Positions 26,048 through 34,704 are shown, counted from the first letter of the stretch. The stretch is DNA of 64,000 bases from Poriferisodalis sp965208485 (GCF_965208485.1 NZ_OZ242344.1:2914001-2978000), one strand, 5' to 3'. The notes: generated from the sequence alone by a model not told the origin. A program made the numbers and translations.

Positions 26048-26100
26048 CTTGGCTGGCGCTCGTGTGACTCCGCATTACCATGAGACGTTGCCAATTGCAT
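26044..26100 (-). CDS. 18-codon leader ORF coupled to the small secreted-protein gene
   Basis: ATG 26100 has AAGGAG 6-7 bases upstream, the best ribosome site in the area. The ORF (MQLATSHGNAESHERQPS) ends in a TGA at 26046-26044 that overlaps the TTG of the secreted protein as TTGA. It could be a true leader peptide, or the two could be one gene split by a frameshift. Confidence 0.45.
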   Translation of the reverse strand: MQLATSHGNAESHERQPS

Positions 26101-26119
26101 GTGGTTTCTCCTTACGTTA

Positions 26120-26190
26120 CTCCAAGTGATAGGTACATCTTTATGCTTGGGATCCGCCCGGCTCTACTGCCAATTCGGCACCGGTCGACA
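26120..26190 (-). promoter_or_regulatory. Second copy of the PTS leader element
   Basis: Minus-strand copy of the element at 22601-22670, with 42 of the first 43 bases identical. Here the downstream part reads TAAAGATG and is followed by the leader ORF. It is also downstream of the PRD regulator gene, but its orientation points it at the small secreted-protein gene. Confidence 0.65.
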
Positions 26191-26266
26191 ACGACATTTC
26201 GGTGCCCGCGCGGCACGGTGTCACAGCGCCAATCGGTCACAACGGCGGCCGACTGCGACGGAGCGA

Positions 26267-27775
26267 TCAGGCGTACTGCGCGACCTGTGCGACGTCGATG
26301 GTCGACATCAACGGGCTGACCACCACCACCGGTACACCGCTGGCTCGCAGCGGCACCGTCGAGATGACCAGATCGAAGTCGTCATGGCGGAGATCTTCGA
26401 ATCCTCGCTCGGACAGGACCTCCACCAGGTCCAGTTCCGGGAACTCAGACTTGATCCGCGAGACGAGCACCCAGACGGTGGCCATCCCGCTGGGGCAGAC
26501 GACAAGAGCGCGCCGCCTCGGCCGGAGCCTGGCTCGCTCCATGGCACCCGAGACGTACATGGTGATAAAGCCGATCTCGTCTTCGGCAACCGCCACGTGC
26601 ATTGCCTCGGTAAGCAGCGATGCCATCTCCGCAGCAACGGCATAGACGTCCGGATAGCGCTCTCGCACCTCGTCAAGCAGCGGATTGTGGATGGGCAAGC
26701 CATAGCGCAGGCGAACACCGAGACGCTCGAGGTGAGATGCCAATCCGCGCCTGAGTTCGGAGTCGTCGACGAGGGCAGTGTGCAGCCTGTCGCCGGCGAG
26801 CCGCATGATCTCGTCGAGGAGGCTGTCGGCGACACCCTCGGAACCCGGACGCACGGTGTCCAGGGCATCGAGGCCGAGCAGATATTCGGTGATTGTCGCC
26901 ACCTCCGCAGCGGGCAGGCTGGTGCCAGCGAGCTGTTCCAAGCTCGGAACGATGGTCGCAACGCTGCGGGCAATGGGGTGATCCATCGCCGAGCGATGCA
27001 CGCCGGCATCGAGTGCCACGCTTCGTCCTGCGCGGATCCTGGCCACCGACACGGCGAGGTACAGCGCGAATACCGCGTCGCTGCGGCCGGTGGTGAGGGT
27101 CTGGCCGAGCGCGCTGGCCCGGACGAGCGCGGCGGTCTCGACGAGGGGAAGCGTGAATATCCGTTCCAGCAGGCCGACCGGCACCCGCGCGGTCGCCTGT
27201 TGCGCGGCAGAGGGCGCTTCAGCGAGCTGCAGGTGCAGGACCTCTTCGGGGATCGCTTCGAGAATGAGCTGCACGGTGACGCGGCGGATGCGCCGTTCGG
27301 TACCGACGACAGAGATGCCGCGGCCGGCGCGCCGCACCAGCGGAAGCCCGTTGCGCTCGAGCCACGGTTCACACCTCTGCAAGTCGCGTCGGGCCGACGT
27401 CTTCGACACCTCCAGTTCTAGGTGCAGCTCCTCAAGAGACACCACGTCCGGCGCCTCCCACAGCAGCGCCGCGAGGAGAATCCGGGCCCGTTCAGGCGGG
27501 GCATAGACCCGCGGCACTTCTGGCAACGACCGGATGTCAGCGGCGATTCTCGAACGAACATCCGGTGAGGCGGTCACGAGCAGGCCCTGACCACGCTTGC
27601 GCGCGAGTTCGGCACCGCACGTTCGCAGAAAGTGCTCGACTTGGTCGAGGCGGTAGCGGACAACGCGCTGGCTCAATCCGAGATCCGACGCCAGCGCGGC
27701 AGTGCTGCGCGGCTGATCCTGCTGCAGCAGCCACCGGGTGATCCGCAGCGCTCGCGTGTCGAGCAGCGCCGTCAT
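26267..27775 (-). CDS. PRD-containing transcriptional activator (MtlR/ManR type)
   Basis: 502 residues. Two N-terminal winged helices (LASDLGLSQRVVRYRLDQVE near 28-47 and LEELHLELEVSKTSARRDLQ near 113-133) are followed by two PTS regulation domains (about 170-285 and 290-400; conserved His in GVHRSAMDHPIARS). A IIB-like domain with Cys in LVVCPSGMATVWVL near 408-421 and a short tail complete the protein. Such proteins sense PTS phosphorylation and activate a polyol operon. The start overlaps the ptsI stop by 4 bases (ATGA), placing it at the end of the Enzyme I operon. The likely targets are the shared element at 22601/26190 and the palindrome at 32931. Confidence 0.85.
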   Translation of the reverse strand: MTALLDTRALRITRWLLQQDQPRSTAALASDLGLSQRVVRYRLDQVEHFLRTCGAELARKRGQGLLVTASPDVRSRIAADIRSLPEVPRVYAPPERARILLAALLWEAPDVVSLEELHLELEVSKTSARRDLQRCEPWLERNGLPLVRRAGRGISVVGTERRIRRVTVQLILEAIPEEVLHLQLAEAPSAAQQATARVPVGLLERIFTLPLVETAALVRASALGQTLTTGRSDAVFALYLAVSVARIRAGRSVALDAGVHRSAMDHPIARSVATIVPSLEQLAGTSLPAAEVATITEYLLGLDALDTVRPGSEGVADSLLDEIMRLAGDRLHTALVDDSELRRGLASHLERLGVRLRYGLPIHNPLLDEVRERYPDVYAVAAEMASLLTEAMHVAVAEDEIGFITMYVSGAMERARLRPRRRALVVCPSGMATVWVLVSRIKSEFPELDLVEVLSERGFEDLRHDDFDLVISTVPLRASGVPVVVVSPLMSTIDVAQVAQYA

Positions 27776-29478
27776 GGTCCGGCCGGAGGGTTGGCGATGA
27801 TGCCGCGAGCCTCGTCGGCAGTCGCCGCACCCAGCGCCGCCAGGATCATCGATTCGGCGGAGGAAGCATCCATCGTCGCAATCGCCGACTTGACGAGATT
27901 TACCGCCCGGGGGCTGACGGAGAGCTTGTCGACGCCCATGGCAGCAAACGCCGCCGCGCCGAGCGGATCAGCTGCAGCCAGGCCACAGACCGACACGCCG
28001 ATGCCATTGCGCTTCGCGGCGGCCACCGTGCGCTCGCACAGAGCGAGCACCGCGGGATGGAGCGGATCTTGGAGCTCGTCGAGCCCGATGTTGGTGCGAT
28101 CAGCAGCCATGGCGTACTGCGTGAGATCGTTGGTGCCGATCGAGAAGAAATCCACATGAGGCGCCACAGCGTCGGCGATGAGTGCCACCGAGGGGACTTC
28201 CACCATGATCCCGATCGGCGGCAGGTCATGACGGATGCCTCGCGCCGTGAGCCCTGCCGAGACTTCGACGATGCGATCGCGCAGCGCTCGAATCTCGGTC
28301 ACTGTGGAGACCATGGGCAGCATCAGCCAGATCGGAGCGTCGGTCGCAGCTCGCAGGATTGCTCGTACTTGCGTTTCGAACACTTCGGGAAACTGGCTGT
28401 AGAGACGGGCACCGCGTACGCCCAGGAACGGATTCTCCTCTGCCGCGATGCTGAGGTAGGGCGCAGGCTTGTCCCCGCCGATGTCAAAGGTCCTGATGAC
28501 CACCGGCTCGCTGAAGCTGGTGCCGGCAAAGGAGTAGAAGTCGAGTTGTTCGTCCTCGCTGGGCGCGTCGGACCGGTCGAGAAACAGGAATTCTGTGCGA
28601 AGCAGGCCGATGCCCTCGGCTGCAGCGGCCACGGCGCGCTCGACATCGTCGCGAGATCCCACGTTGGCGGGCACCTGAATCCGATGGTCGCCGAGGGCCA
28701 CGCCGACCCCCCGGAACTGATCGGCGGCAGCGATCGCAGCCTCGAGCGCTTCACGGCGTGCCGCAAAGTCCTCGACGGTCACATCGGTCGGGTGGACGAC
28801 AATGTCGCCCGTCGAGCCGTCGATGGCGACTGGGACGCCTGCTTGCGCGCGCTCGACGATGCCAGTGGCGCCTACCACTGCCGCGACGCCCAGCGATCGA
28901 GCGATGATGGCAACGTGCGAGGTAGGACCGCCGGCCTCCGTGACGAAGCCGAGAACCGCAGCGGGGTCGAGCGCGGCGGTATCGGCGGCCGTGAGCGCTC
29001 TCGCTACCAGCACTGACGGCACGTCGATCTGACCCAAGTCCGGTGTTTCGATGCCTGCGAGCTGGCGTCGAATCCGGTCGGTGACCTCGACGACGTCCTG
29101 GGCGCGTGCCGCGATGTACGGATCGTCGATCGCTGCGAACACGTCTTCGATCTGCTGGCGCGCCTGCTGCAGCGCCGCATCGAGTGCGGCGCCGTCGCCG
29201 AGGGCAGCAGCAACGGCATCAGCGAGCATCGGGTCCTGCGCCATCAGCGCCTGGGCTTCAAGCACGTCGCCGGCTTCGGAGCGCCCGGCCGCTCGAGCCG
29301 TCTGACACATGATCCCGAGTTGCTCGCTCACCGCTGCGCTCGCTTCGTTGAACGCAGCTACGGGATCTGCGACGTCGGGCACCTCTGCTGTCTGCGGGTC
29401 GATGACGATCGCTGGCCCGATGGCAACACCCGCCGAGGCTGGAGTGCCGCCGAGCCGGAGTTCCCCCGAGTCGTTCAT
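27772..29478 (-). CDS. ptsI: PTS Enzyme I (phosphoenolpyruvate-protein phosphotransferase)
   Basis: Transfers phosphate from PEP to HPr. 568 residues from ATG 29478, normal length. His188 in GGPTSHVAIIARSLG is the phosphorylated residue. LLRTEFLFLDR near 300, ENPFLGVRGARLY near 355, MLPMVSTVTEIR near 390 and SIGTNDLTQYAMAADR near 450 form the PEP-binding barrel. The active Cys is in VCGLAAADP near 500, where most EIs have CGEMAGD, so Glu is replaced by Leu. ATG overlaps the upstream membrane-protein stop (ATGA). Confidence 0.93.
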   Translation of the reverse strand: MNDSGELRLGGTPASAGVAIGPAIVIDPQTAEVPDVADPVAAFNEASAAVSEQLGIMCQTARAAGRSEAGDVLEAQALMAQDPMLADAVAAALGDGAALDAALQQARQQIEDVFAAIDDPYIAARAQDVVEVTDRIRRQLAGIETPDLGQIDVPSVLVARALTAADTAALDPAAVLGFVTEAGGPTSHVAIIARSLGVAAVVGATGIVERAQAGVPVAIDGSTGDIVVHPTDVTVEDFAARREALEAAIAAADQFRGVGVALGDHRIQVPANVGSRDDVERAVAAAAEGIGLLRTEFLFLDRSDAPSEDEQLDFYSFAGTSFSEPVVIRTFDIGGDKPAPYLSIAAEENPFLGVRGARLYSQFPEVFETQVRAILRAATDAPIWLMLPMVSTVTEIRALRDRIVEVSAGLTARGIRHDLPPIGIMVEVPSVALIADAVAPHVDFFSIGTNDLTQYAMAADRTNIGLDELQDPLHPAVLALCERTVAAAKRNGIGVSVCGLAAADPLGAAAFAAMGVDKLSVSPRAVNLVKSAIATMDASSAESMILAALGAATADEARGIIANPPAGP

Positions 29479-30152
29479 TGCTCGCCCAATCGCTCGGTCA
29501 GGGCGTCGTACAGGCATGCTCCCCCCACGAGTGTGATGCTCGCAGTGACGGTCAGCAGGGCGAGCGTGAACACGACCGTCAGAGCTGACACGTCATAGCC
29601 GAGCGGGATCGCGGCCAGCAGATTGAACGCCCCGAACAGCGCCAGGATCGCGAAGAGCGCGACACGGCGCTTGGTGCCGAGGCGGACACTGGTGCCCAGT
29701 GCTCGCAGGCCTCCCTTCGCCGCCCGGTCGGCGACGACGTAGCCATAGAACCCGTAGAACAGCGTGGCGAGAATCGATGGAATGCCGGCCAGGTACCGCA
29801 GGCCGAGCAGGAAGGCCGCCCAGAAAAACACGGCGCAGACGAGCTGCGCAAGAAACTGCTTGCCGTTGCGCCAAGGTCCGGCAAGATCGATCGGCTGGTC
29901 GCGGGCAGCGTCAAGGGCATACGCGAACCACGGCAGCGCAATGGTGCCGGCGAGCACGAGCCCGACGAGATCGAGGACGATCGACTGAAAGGTCCTGCCG
30001 TCGTTGATCGCGACCTGCGCCCAGAAGCGGAAGACGCCGAATACGGCAATGGTGACCGCGGCGGCAGCCGTGAGAGGGACCAGATTCCTGACATAGCCCG
30101 AGATGCCGGAACGGAACATCGCCGAGATCCGTAGCGGAAACTGCTCGCTCAT
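29475..30152 (-). CDS. Unknown five- to six-helix membrane protein of the PTS island
   Basis: 225 residues from ATG 30152. Hydrophobic segments lie near 25-45, 60-85, 105-125, 130-150, 170-190 and 195-220. The protein resembles no PTS component. It is tightly coupled on both sides (ATGA overlaps with the kinase gene before and ptsI after), so it belongs to the operon. A possible role is export, sensing or stabilisation, but nothing is diagnostic. Possible fold relationship to DUF975-type or YIP-like membrane proteins is only an impression. Confidence 0.65.
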   Translation of the reverse strand: MSEQFPLRISAMFRSGISGYVRNLVPLTAAAAVTIAVFGVFRFWAQVAINDGRTFQSIVLDLVGLVLAGTIALPWFAYALDAARDQPIDLAGPWRNGKQFLAQLVCAVFFWAAFLLGLRYLAGIPSILATLFYGFYGYVVADRAAKGGLRALGTSVRLGTKRRVALFAILALFGAFNLLAAIPLGYDVSALTVVFTLALLTVTASITLVGGACLYDALTERLGEQ

Positions 30153-31087
30153 GCTGATTCCCCCACCGGCAGATGTTGCGGGACGCATTGCGATACGGCA
30201 ACCGCCTGTCGATCTTCGAGGCTGACGCAGGCGCCGGCCGTTCCCACCGATCTCACCGCGGCTCCCGCCCAGGCAAGCCCTTCAGCGAGAGCCGCCGAGC
30301 CCCGACCGCCCGCAGCGATAAAGCCAGCCAGGAGTGCATCGCCTGCACCGACCGTGTTGCGCACGTCGGCAACCGAGACGGTTCCGTAAGCCAACTCGTC
30401 ACCCACCAGCACAGCACCGAAGCGGCCCAGGCTGACCAGCACCGCACCCCAGCCGCGTTCACACAGGTCCCGGGCGGTCTCAACGACATCGCCCAATGTG
30501 CATATCCGCCGGCGCGTGAGACTGACCAACTCGCTGAGGTTCGGCTTCACCACGGCGCATGGCGTCCCGACGAGCAGCTCGAGCGGTTCGCCGCTGGAAT
30601 CGACTGCGAGGCGCTGCGCCGCGTCGGGGCGCGACATGGCGAGCTGCGCGTAGAAGTCGGCCGGCGTACCGGGCGCGAGACTCCCGCTGGCAACGAGCCA
30701 GTCCGAACCCGAACCCGTCGCCGCGGCGCGTATCAGCTCGCCGGCCTCCGCGCCATTGAGTTCCGGTCCCGGCTCGTTGATCTTCGTCGTTGTGCCATCG
30801 GGCTCTACGACCGTGATGTTGCTCCGGATGGAGCCTCGAATCCGCACTGCCTGCGACGTCACCCCGGTTGCGGCCAACGCGGCATCAAAAGCCGCAAAGT
30901 CGTCATCGTTGGCCGGAAACACGGCCCGAGCCGGGTGTTCGTTGACGGCCAGGGCGCGGGCGATGTTCACTCCCTTGCCCGCGCATTCGATGCGCACCAG
31001 CGATGCCCGGTGGACCTCACCTCGATCAAGCGCGTCGACGCGCAGCGTCCGATCGAAACTCGGATTCGGGGTCAGCGTCGTGATCAC
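30149..31087 (-). CDS. PfkB-family hexose-phosphate kinase (FruK/LacC type)
   Basis: 312 residues. MITTLTPNPSFDRTLRVDAL opens as in 1-phosphofructokinase and tagatose-6-phosphate kinase. GKGVNIARALA at 38-48 and TTKINEPGPEL near 100-110 bind the sugar phosphate. NTVGAGDALLAGF at 244-256 has the catalytic Asp250. With a dehydrogenase upstream it could phosphorylate the keto-sugar phosphate made from the imported polyol phosphate, giving a bisphosphate for aldolase cleavage. Which sugar phosphate is used cannot be read from the sequence. Confidence 0.88.
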   Translation of the reverse strand: MITTLTPNPSFDRTLRVDALDRGEVHRASLVRIECAGKGVNIARALAVNEHPARAVFPANDDDFAAFDAALAATGVTSQAVRIRGSIRSNITVVEPDGTTTKINEPGPELNGAEAGELIRAAATGSGSDWLVASGSLAPGTPADFYAQLAMSRPDAAQRLAVDSSGEPLELLVGTPCAVVKPNLSELVSLTRRRICTLGDVVETARDLCERGWGAVLVSLGRFGAVLVGDELAYGTVSVADVRNTVGAGDALLAGFIAAGGRGSAALAEGLAWAGAAVRSVGTAGACVSLEDRQAVAVSQCVPQHLPVGESA

Positions 31088-32850
31088 GAGTCCTCGACGG
31101 CGCCATAGGCCTCGATGAGTCGCCGTTCAGCTTCGGATGTCCACTGGCCCTGCGGTCCCAGGGCACCCCCGATCTCGGGGTACCTGTCGGACAGCTCGTC
31201 GAGTCCGAGCAGCGGCATGCCGGAGACTTGGGGAAAGATGACGATCTTGCCGGCGAACCGGCCGTCGAGCATCGCCTGCACGCCGTCGCGCCCCGCCTCG
31301 ATTCCGCCGACCGCAGCCAGGTTCAGGTCGGGTGACAGCGAACCCTGCGCTGTCTTGTCGAGCACGAGCGCTTGATCGTCGAGTGTCGAGCCCGATGTGC
31401 CGGTGTACTGGGCATTGCTCAGATACACCTGGCTCATGTCGAGCGGCCCGGTTGTGCCGTTCGCGACACCGGCGAAGAACACGAGCATCCCGTCGGCGCT
31501 CATCAGTTGCGCCGCCGAGGCCATGACCGACGCGACCGGCACGGTGACGACGACATCGTCCGCGCCAGCTCCGTTTGAACGCTGGTTGATCAACTCACGC
31601 ACGCTCGAGTCGGACGCATCGGCGTTCAGCACGATGAGCTCGATGCCCGAGCGCTCCGCAAGCGGGCCGAGCGACGTTTGCAGCACGTCGAGTCGCTCCC
31701 TGTCGGGGTCGATGCCGATGATCGTGGCCGGGCCATCAGCCTTCTCGAGGGCTCGTTGCACGTGCATCTGGCCCATCGGCCCGCCTGCGCCGACGAACAC
31801 CGCCAACCCCTGAGCACGCAGGTCGCAGCGATTTCGCTGCTCGCCGTATGCGGCATCGACATCCGGGCCACGCGTGCCGACAAAGGCTGTGTAGTCGTAG
31901 TGCAGACGGCCAAAGTCGACAGATGACAGACCGTCAAGCGGGCGCTCGCCGACGAGATTGAGCGTGCCGCGATAGGCGATGTGCCGTGCGACCTCAGTCA
32001 CCTGGGCAGCGGAGTCGGGATCGAGAAGGACGATGTCATCGAAGCCGTGGCCATCGGTTTCGCGCTCGACGAGCGACGCGTATGCGTCCAAGTCCATGGC
32101 GTCCGCGACCGACGTCTCGGTCTGCGGGCCGATCGACTCGAGCACGGCGGTGGCGGTGTTCGGGCCCACACCGGTCAGTACCACTCGGGCGGCATCCCGG
32201 AACGTCTCGCCAAAGTCGTAGCTGCGCTGGTCGTCTGGGCGACCGATGACCCACGCCGTTCCGCCGCTCAGCGGCCAGAGCCGGCGGCGTTGCGTGTACG
32301 CGGCTTCCACGCATGCCCACGGCTCCGACAGCGCTGCCGCCGCGTACCCGATGCCGTCAGCGACCGGGATCACATACGAAACGCCGTCTGCTGCGAGGAT
32401 CTCGGGGCCGATCAGGTGGTACTGGATCAAGCCGCCGGGGATCGTATAGCCGTAGGCAGTGCTGCGACCGTCCAGATAGATGTCCGGCTGGATCGCGAGA
32501 CGATCACCCGTACGGTAGAGCTCAGCGAGATCGTCACCCACGTCAATGACGGTCACCGCGGCCTCATGGCCGAGGCGAATGGGGTCAACCGACAGATCGC
32601 GGCCGTACAGCTTGGGATGCTCCGAGCCGAGACGGATCAGCTTGACGTCGGAGAAGCAGAGCCCGACCGCGTCAACCCGCACCAGCAGCTGATCGCGAGC
32701 AGGCTCAGGAATATCGACCGGTTCAGGACGCCCGTCGCGGCCGATGCTCTCGACTCCCTCGCCGTAGGTGTTCCATGCAAGATTCGGGCAAGGCAGGGGT
32801 GCTGTGCCCTCGCGGTATCGGTCGTATGACCATGCGCCGGTCGCCGTCAC
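31084..32850 (-). CDS. Zinc-type MDR dehydrogenase with two Rossmann regions, probable polyol-phosphate dehydrogenase
   Basis: 588 residues, well above the usual 340-380 for medium-chain dehydrogenases. The GroES-like part has the zinc Cys65 in AVGLCFSDVK and RLGHE at 92-96. A first nucleotide-binding region (about 197-330) has TAWVIGRPDDQ, lacking GxGxxG. A second (about 345-500) has the canonical VFVGAGGPMGQMH at 351-363 and IGIDPDRERL. The second Rossmann unit may be the working one. GTG start at 32850 with GGGAGG 8 bases upstream, first gene of the minus-strand PTS operon. Candidate substrates are galactitol-1-phosphate, sorbitol-6-phosphate or arabitol phosphates (inference). Confidence 0.75.
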   Translation of the reverse strand: MTATGAWSYDRYREGTAPLPCPNLAWNTYGEGVESIGRDGRPEPVDIPEPARDQLLVRVDAVGLCFSDVKLIRLGSEHPKLYGRDLSVDPIRLGHEAAVTVIDVGDDLAELYRTGDRLAIQPDIYLDGRSTAYGYTIPGGLIQYHLIGPEILAADGVSYVIPVADGIGYAAAALSEPWACVEAAYTQRRRLWPLSGGTAWVIGRPDDQRSYDFGETFRDAARVVLTGVGPNTATAVLESIGPQTETSVADAMDLDAYASLVERETDGHGFDDIVLLDPDSAAQVTEVARHIAYRGTLNLVGERPLDGLSSVDFGRLHYDYTAFVGTRGPDVDAAYGEQRNRCDLRAQGLAVFVGAGGPMGQMHVQRALEKADGPATIIGIDPDRERLDVLQTSLGPLAERSGIELIVLNADASDSSVRELINQRSNGAGADDVVVTVPVASVMASAAQLMSADGMLVFFAGVANGTTGPLDMSQVYLSNAQYTGTSGSTLDDQALVLDKTAQGSLSPDLNLAAVGGIEAGRDGVQAMLDGRFAGKIVIFPQVSGMPLLGLDELSDRYPEIGGALGPQGQWTSEAERRLIEAYGAVEDS

Positions 32851-32930
32851 GGGCCGAACCTCCCTGCGGGAGCTTCACCCCAAGCTCCGCAGGCTCCATC
32901 GTTGACGGCAGCTCAAACGCTTGCAACCGG

Positions 32931-32961
32931 CAGTTTGGCTGAGAGCAGATCGGCCAAACTG
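32931..32961. promoter_or_regulatory. Palindromic operator candidate upstream of the minus PTS operon
   Basis: CAGTTTGGC at 32931-32939 and GCCAAACTG at 32953-32961 form a perfect 9-bp inverted repeat with a 13-bp spacer, centred about 95 bp upstream of the dehydrogenase start. The spacing suits an activator or repressor dimer. The PRD regulator is the obvious candidate. Confidence 0.55.
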
Positions 32962-33003
32962 GCGCAATAGATCGCTTCTGTCACATCAGCGATGGCCGTC
33001 GCT

Positions 33004-33231
33004 CTAGAGCGTCGGATAGCGGCCCATGTGGGCTTGCCGCATCCACATATACACCGTGAATCGGGTCACACCGGCGGCCTTGGCAATTTCCTTCGTTGTT
33101 GTGCCAGCACTCGCGAGCTTGCGCTCCAGGTCTTGCCGGAGCGATTGCTGACGTTCGATGTCACCCGCCTGCGATGCCTGGTCCGCAATCTGGCGGGCGA
33201 GGCTGCGCATCTCACGTCCGAGCGGTGTCAT
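33004..33231 (-). CDS. Small helix-turn-helix protein
   Basis: 75 residues. Helical, charged N-terminus (REMRSLARQIADQ, then ERQQSLRQDLERKL) followed by an HTH, TTTKEIAKAAGVTRFTVYMW near 45-64, of the resolvase/MerR-like or sigma-type class. No other domain. It may be an autonomous small regulator. It stands alone between the PTS operon and the secreted-protein gene. Confidence 0.6.
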   Translation of the reverse strand: MTPLGREMRSLARQIADQASQAGDIERQQSLRQDLERKLASAGTTTKEIAKAAGVTRFTVYMWMRQAHMGRYPTL

Positions 33232-33350
33232 CGCAACGTCACCCTACGCATCGCGAGACGTCTTGGCAGCTTGTTTCGCGTCGCCACATTTGGGTCACAT
33301 TCGGTTCTTACGTTGCTCCCCAAGTCAGAACCTCACGAAAGGAGAATGAC

Positions 33351-34562
33351 ATGGGGTTCACGAATTCAAGAGCAAGGAAATGGGCTGCCGGAGCACTCGC
33401 AGGAGTCACGCTCTCGGCGGCGGCGCTGGGCGGGTTCGCCGTCGGCGCCGGTGCCGGGGAAGGCCCCGAGATTGCCGAGCCCAAGGCGGGCCAGGTGATC
33501 GGCGACCGGGGCGGCGGCGAGCGCCAAGGCGCCGGCGAAGGCACCGAGGGCGCCGGCGGCCACGCCGAGGGCAACGAAGGCGGCCGTGAGAACGGCCGTG
33601 AGGCCGGCGGCGAGACCGGTCGAGAGACCGGCGGCGAGGGCGCTGAGGCGAACCCGACCCACGCCGAGGGCGTCGAGGGTGCCGGCGAAGGCGGCAGCGC
33701 CGAGATCAACGAGGCGCTGATGTCGAGCCCGGTGATCCCGCTGGATCAGACCTGGACCGGCAACCTGGGCGGCCTGGACGTGGCGGCCAGCTACGACACG
33801 GCGACCCAGACCGTGCGCACCACTGTGCGCAACACCACCGCCCAGACGCTGTGCTACGTGCAGTCCGAGCCGCACATGAAGCTCGGCGCGCAGACGGTCG
33901 GCGAGCTGGGCCCCCAGAAGCTCGGCGACCTGGCGCCCGGCCAGTCGGCGACGTCGGTGCTGTCAGTCGCCGGCGAGCCGACGATGGCAGGAGTGCCGTT
34001 CGACGGCTACGTGGTGCACATGGAGGTGTTCGACTGCAACGGGCCCGGCCCCATCCCCCACTCCGGCGGCGAGGGCGGCGAGGGCGCTGAAGGCCCGGGC
34101 GGCCACGCCGAAGGCAACGAGGCAGGCGGCGAACGCGGCGGTGAGCGCGGCGGCGAGGTGACCGAGGCAGGCGGCGAAGGCGGGGGTGACACTGCGGTGG
34201 CGCTCACGCCAAACCAGACCTACGACGTGACCCGCAACGGCGCCCGGCTGAGGATGGCCTACGACCCCGCCACGAACACGTTCCGGGGCACCGTGACCAA
34301 CACCACCAACAGCGTGCTGACCCGAGCCCGGGTGGAGATCCACCTCTCCAACGGCACCGAGCTGGGACCCACCACGCCGACGGACTTGGCGCCCGGGCAG
34401 ACCATCCGGATCGACCTGCCCGCCACCCAAGCGCCGTTCGCCACTTGGAGCCCGCACGCCGAGGTCGGCAACGCCGAAGCCGGCGAGAGCGGCACCGGCG
34501 GCGGCGAAGGCGCCGAGCGAGCAGGCGGCCACGCCGAAGGCAACGAAGGAGGTGCCAGCTGA
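33351..34562 (+). CDS. Secreted protein with a duplicated beta domain and Gly/Glu/His-rich linkers
   Basis: 403 residues from ATG 33351 (AAGGAG 7 bases upstream). The signal peptide is RKWAAGALAGVTLSAAALGG near 9-28. Two similar domains lie near 131-230 (LDVAASYDTATQTVRTTVRN, NTTAQ) and 288-368 (RLRMAYDPATNTFRGTVTN, NTTN), each ending with LAPGQ. They are joined and followed by low-complexity Gly/Glu/Ala with the motif GHAEGNE at 70, 251 and 393. Cys168 and Cys229 lie in the first domain and may form a disulfide. Related FxLYD-like domains mediate adhesion or binding, but I cannot assign a function. Confidence 0.75.
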   Translation: MGFTNSRARKWAAGALAGVTLSAAALGGFAVGAGAGEGPEIAEPKAGQVIGDRGGGERQGAGEGTEGAGGHAEGNEGGRENGREAGGETGRETGGEGAEANPTHAEGVEGAGEGGSAEINEALMSSPVIPLDQTWTGNLGGLDVAASYDTATQTVRTTVRNTTAQTLCYVQSEPHMKLGAQTVGELGPQKLGDLAPGQSATSVLSVAGEPTMAGVPFDGYVVHMEVFDCNGPGPIPHSGGEGGEGAEGPGGHAEGNEAGGERGGERGGEVTEAGGEGGGDTAVALTPNQTYDVTRNGARLRMAYDPATNTFRGTVTNTTNSVLTRARVEIHLSNGTELGPTTPTDLAPGQTIRIDLPATQAPFATWSPHAEVGNAEAGESGTGGGEGAERAGGHAEGNEGGAS

Positions 34563-34642
34563 CCCCACACCCCGGCTGCCCTTCGCAGACGGCCGGTGAC
34601 CCCCTCCCATCACCGCACTGCATCTAGGGCAGCACGCAAGGC

Positions 34643-34688
34643 GATCCCCCGGCACCCGACGGCAACAAGCCGCCAGGGCCGGGGGATC
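34643..34688. terminator. Bidirectional hairpin terminator
   Basis: GATCCCCCGGC at 34643-34653 and GCCGGGGGATC at 34678-34688 form a perfect 11-bp stem with a 24-nt loop, placed between the convergent secreted-protein and HAD genes. No long T-tract is present. Confidence 0.65.
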
Positions 34689-34704
34689 TGCCGCGTCAGG
34701 CGGA

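Noticed and set aside
26120..26190. Ribonucleic antiterminator site for a BglG-type protein
   Set aside because: The nearby regulator has HTH domains rather than a CAT RNA-binding domain, and no terminator overlaps the element.
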